This document shows, piece after piece, positions 47,158-59,421 of a stretch of DNA of 64,000 bases (position 1 is its first letter; every line of letters begins with the position of its first letter). The stretch covers positions 4,712,001-4,776,000 of the forward strand of contig JYIP02000001.1 of NCBI GenBank assembly GCA_001051155.2, given 5' to 3'. The translations under genes and the position numbers were made by a program. The notes below the pieces were generated by a model. It had not been told where the DNA came from. It made no database searches and was given only the letters and a program-made list of their open reading frames with translations. Source of the stretch: Chrysoporthe austroafricana (lineage: Eukaryota > Ascomycota > Sordariomycetes > Diaporthales > Cryphonectriaceae).

Positions 47158-47794
47158 GGGGAGGGAATAAAAAAATGGTTGAAAATTGGGTTGAAATGAT
47201 TCACGACATTGCTTCATCTGAGCGTTACGACTGGCTAACGGGGGCATACATAAGCGTGGGTGTTACTGCGGTCAATCATATCTACTTCCTTACGAATTCG
47301 GAATATAAAAATCTCAATATCATGTTTACTTGGTTGATCCATTCCTACCGTACGTGTTTCTTCTGACCTCGTCCTTGCGTACCTCTACTGGCGCGTGTCG
47401 TTACGTATAGAACATCTCGGGCCATCCTCTTCCTCCCACTACAGTGCGTGACAACACAGACTGAGCCAAATCCTCTGAGCATGGACCATGTTCTCAAGAA
47501 ACTGCTTTCAGAGTGTGGAATTCCGAGGCCGCCGATTACGGACCCCATGATCGATGAGTCGTGATGCTGCCGCTTTACAGTACACAACAATATAGCACCC
47601 ACGTCGCTTTTCCCAAACCGTCCTGGTAATGCCTTTCCACTTTTCAGGTCTCCGTGTCGCCTTGACCCGCATCATGCAAAGTTGATGCGCCAAAGTATAG
47701 AGGATCATCCTCACACGTGCCCCTTCGCTACGAATATCCCATCCTACGCCTCGACAGCCATCGGGGGAAGCCTTGCCTGGGCCACGCGAGTATC
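47158..47794. other. intergenic between convergent genes
   Basis: About 640 bases between the stops of the MFS transporter and SLP2. It should contain both 3' ends. No gene seen. Confidence 0.7.
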
Positions 47795-49176
47795 CTACCT
47801 TCTCGTAGCCTTATCGAAGTCCGCGACGATGCTGTCCTTCTGCGAGAGCTGAGAATGCGAGGCGTCCTCCGCGGCGCTTCCCTCTATGACCTTGCCCTGC
47901 TCGAGTGCCTTCTTTGCCATCGTCCTCGCCTGAGCGTCCCCTACCTTTCCGTAGACACTCAACGCAGTGGCGATCATGCCACCAATATCACCGACATTAC
48001 CCGGCACGACGACGGCCGTGCCCTCCTTAGCCAGCTTGCCGAACGCATCGACATACTTCTCCGCAACGGACAGACTGACGGCACCTTGCGCGGCATCCTC
48101 ACCCTGAGCGATACTCCTAGCGACAGCCTCGATGCCCTGTGCCGTAGCACGCGCCTTGAGCAGGATCGCCTCGCTCTCACCACTGGCGCGGTTGATCTGC
48201 TCAGCCCTCAGGGCCTCGGAAGCCAGGATGACACTCTGCTTCTTTCCCTCGGCGATGTTGATCGCGCTCTGGCGCTGACCCTCGGAGTCCAGGATCTCGG
48301 CGCGCTTGCTCCGCTCCGCGGTGACCTGCCTGTGCATTGCGTCGACGACGGACGGGGGCGCGTGGATGTCGCGGATCTCGTAGCGCAGGCAGGTGACGCC
48401 CCAGGCCTGGGCGGCCTCGTTGATGGCGGCGGTGATGTTCGTGTTGAGCGCGGCGCGTTCCTTGAGGACGTGGTCGAGGGTGAGCTGGCCGATCTCGCTG
48501 CGCATCGTGGTCTGGGCGAGCTGGGAGATGGCGTACTCGGCGTCTTCGACCCCGTAGCTAGCAGCAGCAGGACATGATCAGCACACAGCGCAGGGAACGA
48601 GGGGAGCTCGAGCGCAGGACGGACGTACCTGGCCTTGTAGGCATCAAAGACCCTGGTGTACAGGACACCATCGAGGTCGAGGGTGACATTGTCGGCGGTG
48701 ATGGCGCTCTGGCTCGGGATCTCGATGGCGACCTCCTTGAGCGACTTGACGTATGCGATGCGGTCGATGAAGGGGATCAGGATGGCAAGGCCGGGCTCGA
48801 GGATCCTATTGAACTTGCCCATGCGCTCGACGATCCACGCCGTCTGCTGCGGCACAAAGCGGACGATGGTGTTGGCGGGGAGTGAGGGTTTCTGGAAGTA
48901 CGACGTGGCCATGCCGGGGCCCCCGGGGCCTGATATGCCGAGTATCGAGGGGCTGGGTGCGCCATGGCGGGAGGACTGAGAGAAGCCCCGCGTGGCCTGC
49001 GAGATGGGGAGCCTCTTGTCGGTGGCGCGGTGATATTGTTGGGAGACGAGGCTGCGCGCGGATGCTGCTGCTGCTGCTGCTGACAGCAGGCGCGCGGATT
49101 GTGCTGTTGGGCCCTGGAGGGCAAGGCCCTGCCGTATGACCGGCACGAGGCCCTTTTGCATGGAGACCATGGACAT
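47795..49176 (-). CDS. stomatin-like protein 2, mitochondrial (SPFH/band 7)
   Basis: Two exons (48629-49176, 47795-48557) give 436 residues from the ATG at 49176; further in-frame ATGs lie at 49170 and 49161. The first ~75 residues are rich in Arg, Ser and Ala with no acidic run, as in a mitochondrial presequence. A CTG trinucleotide run at 49064-49082 encodes its alanines. The SPFH core follows: FVPQQTAWIVERMGKFNRIL, PGLAILIPFIDRIAYV, then SYGVEDAEYAISQLAQTTMR across the intron. The C-terminal coiled coil is rich in Ala, Glu and Gln (RAEILDSEGQRQSAINIAEG). SLP2 organises cardiolipin-rich inner-membrane domains and scaffolds proteases and prohibitins in the family's known role. Its promoter faces the duplicated-module gene. 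Confidence 0.93.
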
Positions 49177-49793
49177 TGTCACCGTTGCTGCATCTGACAA
49201 GCCTTGATCGCCGTTGTGAAAGCTTGGTGTTCTGAACGGTTGAGGGAGCACGTGTGGGGGAGCTCTGCTACGCTGCTCCAGGGTTTCCCGCAGGTACGTA
49301 ATGTGGTAATGTACGTCCGTACTTAGGAAAGTTCCAGAGCCACTGTCAGTGCACTGTAGAACGCCTGCCTGCCGGGCGCTCGGCTAGAGGCTGAGCTGCT
49401 ATAATAGCGCCCAATCAGGCGGTGTTGATTGCAACAGGCAGGCGGATCCTGGTGTCTTCAGGGCCCAATGGGCGCTAGAAACACCAGGGTTCTAGCATCC
49501 TGAGCCGCTATTGTACCGCATGCGCACCTCGCACTACTTAGAAGCCCCGGTAGGATCATGGAAGTCGTCTTCGTGAGGTCATTGATTCTTTGTAGCAGAC
49601 GGTGAGAAGAATAGAAAAGAACTAATAAAAATGAAGTAATGCTCGCCTAGGGTTTTATATCATCTAGCATCTTAAGGCTCCTTTCATGATATCTGCTACC
49701 CTCGGACCGGGAGCCTCGCTGGAGCATTCCCTGACATATATCGAGGAATATATATATAACTGTGTAAAACGCTTTGTCCTCTCATCCCCAATT
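49177..49793. promoter_or_regulatory. divergent promoter region, SLP2 and duplicated-module gene
   Basis: About 620 bases between two divergent starts. A TATA-like atatatatataac at about 49748-49760 sits roughly 35-45 bases before the plus-strand ATG. No other motif is assigned. Confidence 0.5.
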
Positions 49794-50258
49794 ATGGCCC
49801 CTAGGAACCCCCTCCGCGACCTCACGCCCACAGAAGCAGATCTCGGAGACAACCCACCCTCATCACCATCTGGCCCCGGCGACACGCTTCGCGAGAAAGC
49901 CACCAGAAGACTCCACGGACCTGGCGCCAACCCCTCCCAGCTCGGCGACCCGGTCAGCCTCAAGGCCGAGACCAGCGACAACAGCCCCAGGCCGGAAGAC
50001 GCCGGCCCAGGCCACAGGTCAGGTCCTTCCTCCTCCTCAAGCCCATCCGGCCTGCCGTCGTCAGCGAACACCGGTCAGCACGACAGGCGCGGCGGGACCC
50101 TCCGCGAGAAGGCCGCCAGGAAGCTCCACGGCCCCGGCGCGAACCCTAGCCAACTAGGTGACCCCGTCAGCCTCAAGGCGGAGGCCACCGAGCATGTTCC
50201 TGCGCCGAGCGAGGAAGGGGCCCGTGGGCGGGGGACGAAGGGGAGGTCGAGACTATGA
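49794..50258 (+). CDS. small disordered protein with two copies of a 29-residue module
   Basis: A single exon of 154 residues starting MAPRNPLRDL. Two copies of a 29-residue module, at 31-59 and 102-130, share LREKA, then HGPGANPSQLGDPVSLKAE, and are identical at 27 of 29 positions. The linker is rich in Ser, Pro and Gly and is probably disordered, and the tail is basic (RGRGTKGRSRL). I recall the ANPSQLGDP-SLKAE core from small Pezizomycotina proteins of unknown role, which is memory and not a search result. Fourteen of the 29 module codons differ only synonymously between copies (including TCC versus AGC for Ser), so the module is old and under protein-level constraint. Function unknown. 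Confidence 0.75.
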   Translation: MAPRNPLRDLTPTEADLGDNPPSSPSGPGDTLREKATRRLHGPGANPSQLGDPVSLKAETSDNSPRPEDAGPGHRSGPSSSSSPSGLPSSANTGQHDRRGGTLREKAARKLHGPGANPSQLGDPVSLKAEATEHVPAPSEEGARGRGTKGRSRL

Positions 50259-50704
50259 GCAGCTGGGCGCCGGCAAGAGTCCGCCCCGGCCTTTAGGAAC
50301 TGGACAGAGGGTGGGCCTGAGGAGAGACTGGTCGTGGTCCGGCTTCCTGTCCGGGTGCGCCGTGGGATTTGTCACGAGGGGCCATGTCAGGACTACGCAG
50401 AAGAGGTTTTGAGGAGAACTATGCTGGACTATCTCATGATCGCGGTTATGATACATTACTCATTTTTGAGAGGCCGGGGTATTCACCAAAATCAGTGCCG
50501 ACTTGCAGTCATTAACATCACTTCACCGCTTTCACGATGCCAGACACATTAACTCTCCAAAGACGTCTCTCCTAGAAAGTCTTTATCGGGGTTTGCCATT
50601 CACTCTATGACTCTACCACCACATACATATTCTCTATGTGCTCTTTTTCCAGACACCGCTCACTCCGTAAATAAGCTCGCCGTGTCACACCTCTCCCTGA
50701 TCGT
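50259..50704. other. intergenic between convergent genes
   Basis: About 450 bases between the duplicated-module gene and the end of Mon2. No gene seen. Confidence 0.7.
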
Positions 50705-53700
50705 TCATAGCACACTAGTATCGAGCCCTAACTCCTTGCCAACAACCTCCAAAGCCTGCGCAACTAACCCGATAATCTTCTCATCCCCATTATTGACATT
50801 GACCATCGCTACGCGCACCAGTAGCGGGTACAACCCGTACAGGTGCCTGGCGCTGGGTTTGTCACCATTGTGGATACTCGCGCTCGGGATGGCTTCAGAC
50901 TCGCTGTGGAGGCTGATCAGACACCTCAGTACGCGCTCGAGCTCACGCCTCTGAGAGAGCGGTTGTGGCATGCGGCCGCGCAGGGGCTGGTCCGCGACAT
51001 AGGCGCGCAGCGTGAGTGCACATCGTAGGATGAGGTAAGGCGCAGCAGTGCGCGCGAGGCGGACATGCAGCGCATGGGCTGTTTCGCTCACGCCGCCCGC
51101 TTGATTGGCGTCCTTTTGCTGGGTGCCACCAGTTGTGTCAGGTACTGGCGATTTCAGGGGGTCAAGAGCACTTGGCTTGGATGAAGTGCCCGGCGGGGGA
51201 AAGCGAGGTGTCGGCGGTTGTAGCACAATCTCGGGTCCCGCGGTCTTTTCGTCATGGGCCGTGACGAGCTCGAACAGCTCATCTAGGCACACATAGCTCA
51301 TCTCTTTCCTCTCTGTAGGCTGAGAGTCGATTGTCCGGCCGGGACGATGCTTGCACAGCGTGCTGAGGGCTTGATGTAGACCATCGATACTTTCGCTGTC
51401 GTTACCGTAAATAACGTCGGCTTCTGCCGGGGCCGGGGCGTGGATGATGGACGTCCGGAAGAGCCCTTCTGCAAATCCTCTGCGTGTCTTGTCGGATATC
51501 AATCCGGAGCCCAGGGATGGAATAATCAGTTCCTTGAGCGAGCGGAACGCTGCGATGTCGAAATCCTGATCGCCTGCGATGTCTGTCCCTGTTGAGGCAT
51601 TTTCGTAGTTGGCAGTGATGATGCCGTTCGAGATGTTTACAACCACATCCCATATCCCTTGCACTGTGGCCTGTGAGATCTTTGCAGCTTTCACCTGTGG
51701 GAGGGTCGACTCTAGGATTGCTAGAACAGATGCCGTTGCTACCTTCCAAGGTTGCTCAGATCTTGTGACGACAGGGAAATCATACTTGAGAATGATAGGT
51801 CTTGCTATTGCGGTCAGCGCCTTCGAGAAAGCGCCGCTCACGTAAATGTCGGCATCCGTCGCATTAGAAAGCACATGGTATTGCAGAATGCCTATGCTCT
51901 CCTTGGCCATCGCAATATAGGTGCGCTTCGAAGATGGCGACGTAGCTGCTCTGCCCTTGTCAAAGGCAAGTACAACAAACTCAGCGACTTGAGAAATCAT
52001 AGCAGACGGAACTCCGGAAATGTCCGTTCGCACAAGCCTGACAACTTCCAGAATACGACCTTGTAAAGGTGTGACATACTCGATGTCACTCGCGTATGAT
52101 CCCGGTGTGGCTTCGAGCATGGCCTCTTGAAGCAGTTCGAGCATCCTCTTGACCCTGTCGATCGAGAGCTCGGCCTGTATGAGGCGGTAGAGCTCAAGAA
52201 AGGCCTCCACCCAGGAAATCAGGCACCTCTGGCTGTCCTCGTGTTTCCCGTTTTCGGATGGGCCAGCCACAGGAATGCGTCGAGACCAGAGGTCCCATAC
52301 CAGGTCGATTGTCGTCTTGTCGAAGCTCGATTTGCCTCCTTCTTCGCACTTTGACAAGATACCTCCGAGGCTCGAAAACGTTGCGCTGTTGACGTCTAGA
52401 GCTTCAAAGTCCAACATAGTTGCGAAGTGGCCGATGAGGTCTTGCCACAGAACTGTGAAAGCCGGGTACGCCGTCAGAACGTCCAAATAATTCGCGAGCA
52501 GATTCGAGACGCCCTGAACAACAACAACGGCAGTTTCGTTCCAATCCGCTCTGATGTCGTCCTCGACAACCTCGTCCCTAACGGATCGAAGTCTGTCTTC
52601 AATGGACGAGAGCAGCTTGAATATGACATATTTCACAGAGATCGACCATGCTTGTGGCCCGAGGCTGCTGCCATACGCGTGAATGATGCGCAAGAGGGTG
52701 TGAATAGCGCTATTCCTCAGCTCTAAACGCTGATCTGATGTTACTGCAGTAAGGCGTAGAAGCAATAGCATCCAAAGGGCTGCACTCGAGCCATCTTGAT
52801 CAGGATGAGAAGCTAACTCGATCAGCGCCTCGTCCTTAGCACCGCCGATCATCTCCTCTGTAATGGACATCGAATTGCTCTTCTCTGATAGGAAATCCGA
52901 GATGGCCCAGAAGAATGTGACAGTCTGTGGACGTCAGTCATGTGCCTCGCAAATGGTCAAGCGAATTGCGAGGATAAAGTTATAAATAACAAGCAAATGA
53001 ATACTAAGCAGACGCATTGGGTACGACATACCGTCAAAGCCACATTAAGATCATCGTCTTGCGAACAGAATTTGTACAGGGTATCGACAAGATTAAGGAA
53101 ACACAGGTTGGGTAGAGAAGATAGAAAGTCGGAGCATATGAGTTGAAGCGAGCCGAACGACGCTTTGATGAGTTTGGTTGATCTGGTCGTCAAAACACTG
53201 TTTGACTCTGCGCCGCCTGTGGCGGATGCCTTGCGGACAAAAATGCTGTCGATGATCTCGAAGGTGAGATCCCATCCACTAATCAGACTTTCGCCGCAAT
53301 TCTCAAGAATACTCTTCAACCCCTCGAGGGCGACACGATGTATTTCGATATCAGTGGAGTGGCTTGCTACAGACCTCTCGCGATCTTCTGCCTGTAGTGG
53401 TAGCAGAGCATCTCGGAAAGCCTCTAAGAGTCGCAACTGAACCTGTCCACGGACGTCGCCCTCCAATGATGCGGTAGCATTGGCGGCTTCAAGTACCAGC
53501 CTCACGAGAATGTCTGCTGCTCTTGTTCTCACCGGTGCTTGGGGTTGTACTGAGCTCAGAGCTAAGTTCAGCTCCGATATCAAGGGTTCCCACCCAGAGA
53601 CATCGGGTGGATTCGTTAAGAGCCGCTCAAGGTTGATGCTAGCAAGATCCCCTAACTTCGCCAACGCGAATTGGTCTGCCTGAACGGGACTAGAAGACGA

Positions 53701-56370
53701 TAATGCGGCCGGCATTCTCCTGTATGTAGGAGACTGGGGCTGTGAATCGGTCTCTTCAGGGATTGTCTCTGGTCGACCGTCTCGCTCAGCAGCAGTCTGA
53801 TCGGACTTGGATCGCTTTTCCAGCAGACCACAGACCGCATTGATGACTTCCAAAAATGCATCGTTGGGGAAGTCGATGGTACTTTCAAAGAGTCTGGATG
53901 CTGCCGTCTCCACAGACTTAATTTCTGTGCCGAAGTTTGCAAGCAGAGCGCTGGCTTCTTTATCGGCGTTTGGATCAGGACCTTTGGCTGCTATTGGTGT
54001 CCTACCCGCGGTCGACCCCGTCGTGAATAAGACAAAGTCGGCTTGTTGCAAAGTTTCCAGGATGATTTGCCATGACGCGGAGAGTGTTGGTCCTAGAGCG
54101 ATACCCAAGTTGAGTAGAGCTCGCAGGCAAAGAAGATTGCGCGTATTGAGGGCTGTTGCACTGGCATCGAAGGACTGTGACCTCGACTTGTCTGCCGTAT
54201 TGCCCTGGCTGACAAGGCTCTCAACACTCAAAAGGCCCCTAGCGTTGCCGAGAATGCTATTGCCCACGGATTCTGAGGGTTGCGCACTTGACGGCTGCCG
54301 TGACTGACCAGCACTCATGCAAGCCGTGAAGACGTTTGGAGGCACAGCAGCCTTGCCAAGCGTCGTTAGAAATGCGTCCCGGGGAGTAGCTAGCTGAAGC
54401 AACCCGGCGACGTGAGCAAATCGCTGAAATGCCCTGACCAGGCCATGGTAGTACTCGGAGTCGAGAGCAGCGTAGAGAAAGGTGGAACATGTGGCGAGAA
54501 TGGCGGGCCAGCATTCATCGATAATAGCAGCACACGTCTCAATCTCAGGAAATAGAGGGTGCTCCTTGAGAGTAAGGGGATTGACGGGAACTGGATTTTT
54601 CTTGAACGACGCAGATCTCTCTATCGAGGTTGGGGTGTCAGGTCGGTCATCGCCCCCATCAGTTGACGGGCCCGGCTTTCCACGTCTTCGGCCTCGATCG
54701 CCAGGAACGGTCAGCGGCAGCACAAATTTGGCCAGGCCTTCCGAGAGGGAAGTAATGCAGGCTAGTGTGAGGCTGTACACGTAGGACTCTGGGATGGCGG
54801 GCGGGTCCGTCTTGTCGAGCTGATCAATACAGGGGACGCGCATTGAGCTCCACTGAGTACTGATCCCGGTGTCGTGCGCATTTCCTCCTACTGATCCGGC
54901 AATGACAGAAACACTGACCCCACTAGCGTCCAGTACAGCCTGGTCTGCCGATGTTGAGTATGGATTGGCGACGGGAATCGTTGACTGGTGCGCGAGACCG
55001 ATCACGACGGGCTTCTCTGTGCTCACGCGAACGAATGTCGCGGTTAGACTCTTGAGGATATCCTTCTCGCCTTCTTTGGCATCGAAGGTGCGGAAGATTC
55101 GCCGGATCAGGGCCGATTCGGCAAAGATTCCCCGGAATACCTCCATGCATAATGACCTTTTCCATATGGCCGCGTCTTGGTCCAAAATTTGCGTCAGAAT
55201 ATCAAGGGCCTCGCCACTCTCCTTGGGTAGCAGGGCGATGTGCCTTCGCAACAAGGTGTAGAGTATGCGAAACAGCCTGACAGAGGAGGCGAATTGGGGT
55301 CTTCCGGAGAGGGTTTTGATAATGAAGGGCATGACTTTGGTGCGCAGGATGTGTACCTGCTCAGGATGGGTCGAGAAGATACCAGCATGGTTGGTCAGGG
55401 CTGATTCTATCAGCTCAAGGCCAAATGTCTGCTGAAGCCCAGAAAATCGAAGGTATTCTGGCCGCTGCGCCTGTGTCAAGAGACAGAGGTCGTTAAAGAT
55501 GCGGTAAGCATCAAGAGCGGCCGCTTTGAGCTGAACGGGCCCATCATGTGCGGGTGCTTCGCCAATAAAAGGTGCGTCAGGCAAGTTGTCCTCTGCAACA
55601 ACCTTCTCGAAGACGGAGACGATAAGCTGCTGCAGGGTGGCAGCGGATGTATTATTGACGATAGCATTTTTGCTGGACTGCAGGATGAAACAGATGTTCA
55701 ATGCTGTCACCAAGAGGTCATTCTTGATGTCGGTGGAATAGTTCTGCAAGAGAGAAGGGAGGGCCTGGAGGATCTTGAGCTGGACATCTAGGCCGGCAGA
55801 GGTCGCCTCACGGAGGGCTTCGAGGACAGGGCTCAGTTTGGACCTTGGCAGGGCCTTGGAAACGATGAGCCGCTGCAAGCACACGATCGCTATGCTGGTG
55901 AATTTTGCATTCTTTGTACCGCATGCTATTATGAAGGGGTTGGCGAAATTTGCCCTTTGTGATAGTTCTACCAAATTGTGGAGTCAGTCAATCTGCCATC
56001 CTGTCTGTCAAGCCAGCTCAAACCGGAGCCAGCCCAGTCATTGCCAAGATGACAACGGACAGCATCTCGCAAGCATTAGAGCCACCTCTCTTTGCTGCTC
56101 TCATGAGTCCCTTTGATCGCCTTCACAAACCGAGCGGGCTGTCGACCGGAGATGGTGGCAACTGACCTGCGCCAAGCTGGGCCTCTGTGACACGGAGGCT
56201 CTTGAGCTCCTCAAGCGATTTCTCAGCAGCCTGTATGATGGTATCAGCCACACTGTACAACTATATGGAGATCGGCCTCGGGTCTAGTCTACCTGTCTGA
56301 GATCCTGGTGTTTACGCTTGCTCTCAGTGATGAGGTTGTTGAGCTCCGTGGCAAGGAGCTGGGCGGACAT
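50705..56370 (-). CDS. Mon2 (Ysl2) endosome-Golgi trafficking scaffold
   Basis: Four exons (56293-56370, 56167-56230, 53032-55967, 50705-52924) encode 1765 residues. The first two are short and carry MSAQLLATELNNLITESKRK and AAEKSLEELKSLR, the start of the DCB domain. Exon 3 continues LSQRANFANPFIIACGTKN and KFTSIAIVCLQRLIVSKALP, then long HUS/HDS-type helical repeats. The C-terminal part is the conserved Mon2 C domain. The protein is related to large Arf-GEFs but lacks a Sec7 domain, and none is seen here. It works with Neo1 and Dop1 in recycling between endosomes and Golgi. Its start faces that of Mms2 across 488 bases. Confidence 0.9.
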
Positions 56371-56858
56371 GATGGCCGTTCGAGGAACTATGTTCGGACC
56401 TGGAGATCACGGCAACGTGTTTCCAGATCCTAGTGAGGTGCTCCAAAGATGCCTGGCACCATGATGTGGTGAGTCCCCGAGCAGAAGTGGTTTTCCCGTT
56501 GTCGTCAGCGTCGAGGGGCCCCTATAAGACGAGATACGCGTCAGGAGGCTGAAGATGCCACATCGATCGTGGTGCTCCAGGGGGTTCGGGTTCTAGCCAG
56601 GGCAGGGATGATGGGCTTAGTCACACGACACACGGCAAAGCGGGAAGCAGTGGGTTTCGCGGGGTGCCACAGTCCCACTGAAGAGCACCTTCAAGCTGCC
56701 TCGTCTGCCCAGGTGCCCCGCCTTGGGCTTGGAATCTGGCCCAGTGACGACGACAAACGGCTCTCCACGCTGCGCTTACTCCATCGTTCTTCTCAACTCT
56801 TCTACGTCTCTATCTCGGTCTGAGTCCCAACTGATCTCATCTCCCCCGACCAGGAACC
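56371..56858. promoter_or_regulatory. divergent promoter region, Mon2 and Mms2
   Basis: 488 bases separate the two start codons. A pyrimidine-rich stretch (ctcaactcttctacgtctctatctcgg, about 56793-56819) precedes the Mms2 start and is typical of fungal transcription start areas. No specific operator is assigned. Confidence 0.5.
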
Positions 56859-57573
56859 ATGGCTGTGGCTGCTACTGTGCCGCGCAATTTCAAGCTCCTT
56901 GAGGAGCTTGAGAAAGGAGAAAAGGGCCTGAGTAATGGTGCGACTTGTCTTCAATCCCGGTTAACCCAGAGAGGGAAGAAGTGTGAAGGGCTGACTATTA
57001 GGCTGCTGTCTGTTTAGGCACCTGCTCTTACGGCCTGGAGGATCAGGAGGACATCTCGTTGACCAACTGGCGAGGCACGATCATGGGACCTCCTCACGTA
57101 TGCGCGCACCCTCGCCCCCACGATCTTAATGGCGGTGCAGGCCGGGAAAGAGCTAGAGTTCATGGCAGCTGATCACGAGACATCCGCGACAGGGTCATTT
57201 CGAGAATCGAATCTACGAACTCAAGATCGTCTGTGGTCCCGAATACCCCAAGCAGCCCCCTGTCATCAACTTCATCACCCAGATCAACCTCCCCGGTGTT
57301 GACCAGCATACCGGCCTCGTCGACAAGAACACCATTGGTGGCGAGTTGCGAGACTGGGAGAAGAACGCCAAGGACACAGGCCCAAGAGCACAACAGAAAG
57401 TCAGTATCGAGGCCGCCTTGGGTGCCATAAGACAGTAAGTACAGCACAGCTTCTGCGTAGCTTGGGTCGGCGAGAGCTTCTTGGTGGCATGCTAACGAAC
57501 GCGCTATGAAAGCCATATGGAGCAGTATAAGAAGCTACCTCAACCTCCTGAGGGCACCAAGTACGCGGAGTAG
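56859..57573 (+). CDS. ubiquitin-conjugating enzyme variant Mms2/Uev1
   Basis: Four exons (56859-56937, 57018-57097, 57193-57434, 57513-57573) encode 153 residues. The UBC fold reads PRNFKLLEELEKGEKGL, SYGLEDQEDISLTNWRGTI, GPPH, ENRIYELKI, and EYPKQPPVINFITQINL. The active-site Cys of true E2 enzymes and its HPN motif are absent, as expected of a UEV. With Ubc13 it builds Lys63-linked ubiquitin chains for error-free post-replication repair (PCNA polyubiquitination with Rad5). The last exon ends KLPQPPEGTKYAE. All introns follow GT..AG and keep frame. Confidence 0.95.
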
Positions 57574-58136
57574 GGCATTGCGTTACGTTGTGACCCTAAG
57601 TCACCGTAGAGGACCTTTGTTGAACTACGAGCGACCGCGTTAGCCCACGAGACGATATGGACAATCCCGAGCGCATGAGACAAGACCAGATAAGAAGAGA
57701 AGTCCCTAGACAAGACGTGCTTGATCGGGGAGGATTTGACGAGGGGGCGTCTTGTCGCGGAAGGGCAAGCGAGTGACGTAGCCTTTAATTTTCTATTGCA
57801 ACTGCATTTTCAGGGGGTTTGAGGCTGGTTCGGATTACATGGCGTAGACTTGGCCTGTTCATTCGTCATCCTGAAATATATTACAATCTCGAGGGAAAGG
57901 CTCTGAGAAGTAGGGAGTTGGAGGCAGCGAGCAATTGTCGTCGTGGCTGGCATTAGCACACTGCTTGGACAGCGCCTGTGGTCCGAGCGTCTCTACGTCA
58001 ATTGCCGCTACATCGACACTGCCGAAAATTCAATTCCCATCGAGCCTCAATTCCATCTTGCGCACTGTCAATCATTGCAACACTTATGGACTGTGTAGCC
58101 GACGGTGTCGAGGCATCTCGCCCCAGGCCCTGATGA
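57574..58136. other. intergenic, no gene seen
   Basis: About 560 bases between the Mms2 stop and the LYR protein start. It should hold the Mms2 3' end and the LYR promoter. No gene seen. Confidence 0.65.
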
Positions 58137-59182
58137 ATGCCTTCATTCTTTGTTCCAGCCCGCGACTCGCGGCATAGAGCAGCATGTACGCAGAGGACCC
58201 TCGTGTTCAAGGATTGAACTACAGACCCCCAGACTGATGTCTCCCGACAGGCTTCGCACTCTACCGGGCTCTGCTCCGCCAAATCCCACGCATCTCCCTC
58301 CCAGATGACCTCTTCTCGCGGCCCGACTGGGAGCATCCCATCCGCTACCTCCTCCGTACCAGCTTCCGGCGCAACAAGAACGACACCTCTCCGCGGCTGA
58401 TCACCTCCGCGCTGAAGAGCGGCTACCGCTTCCTGGCGCTCCTCGCGCGCGCGCAGGACGCCTCCAGCCCCCAGCACGCCGAGATCGTCACCTTCCTACG
58501 CGAGCGGCAGGCCGCCTTCCCGCCGCCCAGGCCGCCTCCCCCAGCCGCGCCCCCGAGGGAGAGGCCCCCGCCCCTCCTCACGAAGGTCAGCGGGCCGGGC
58601 GAGAAGCCCGTCTACACATCCACCTTCCGCCCGCGGCCGCTCGCCGAGCTCAGCGCCGGCGCGCGCAAGGTGCCCGTGCTGGACGAGACGAACAACATCG
58701 CCTTCCTGCGCATCGGCAAGCCCCAGTCGCACTGGCACGCCAACTTCCTGCGGCGCAAGGCGAGCCGGCGGCAGGCGCGGATCACGGCCGTGCAGGACCT
58801 GTGGGAGAACGTGCGGCTCGCGGCGGCTGAGGAGGACGCGTGGGAGCGCCGGCTGAAGGAGCTCGCGAGCGACGAGGGGGTGGATGTCGTAGACGTTGGG
58901 GACGAGGGCGGCAGTCTTTATGTACCGCAACGCAAGATGGGCGAGATGAAGGTGTTTGGGCCTTTCGAGCGCGCCGTCAGGGAATACGGTGTCGAACACC
59001 TCAGGAAGATATTGAATGAGGAGGCGGAGGATATGGTCGCGAGGGCGACGGCGATGTTAGATATCGTGGATGAGGAGAAGAAGCTCGCGGCGCAGGAGAA
59101 GAAAGCACGGAAGGAGAGGAGATTGAGGGCATGGGAGGAGAGGAAGAGGAAACAAGAGCAGGAACAGTCACAGGAACAGTGA
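58137..59182 (+). CDS. LYR-motif (complex 1 LYR) protein, Cup1-like
   Basis: Two exons, a 49-base first exon (58137-58185) and 58251-59182, give 326 residues. The 65-base intron has donor GTACGC, a CTGAT branch and acceptor CAG. The product begins MPSFFVPARDSRHRAACFALYRALLRQ; L20-Y21-R22 is the LYR motif with the expected following helix (RTSFRRNK). A Pro-rich linker and a long charged helix follow. The C-terminus is a Lys/Glu/Arg coiled coil (EEKKLAAQEKKARKERRL) ending in Gln/Glu repeats. LYR proteins assist iron-sulfur delivery or respiratory complex assembly in mitochondria; here the domain is followed by ~250 extra residues. The Cup1-like label is by resemblance of the overall layout. The first exon choice is inferred. 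Confidence 0.75.
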
Positions 59183-59421
59183 GATTCAGCGACGTCTTCT
59201 TAGGGGGAGGACGGATCTCCTCCATCGTGAAGCTAGAGTCGAGTGGCTGCATTCACCATGCTATCTCCGGTTTGTCTGGCCCGGCCGAATGCAACGAACA
59301 TTCCTCCTCAGCCGTATAATCAAGTCCCGCCACTAGGAGTATATATTCTATTCCTCCACATAACTTGGGTCCGTCTTTCTCATGACAAAGATGTGTCCAC
59401 CACTAGCATTCCAACACATTA

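Noticed and set aside
45451..47247. A 598-codon open frame on the minus strand across the MFS transporter
   Set aside because: It is antisense to a clear membrane transporter and exists because GC-rich third positions of the real gene remove stops from this frame. Its product is His/Arg/Glu-rich nonsense with no domain.
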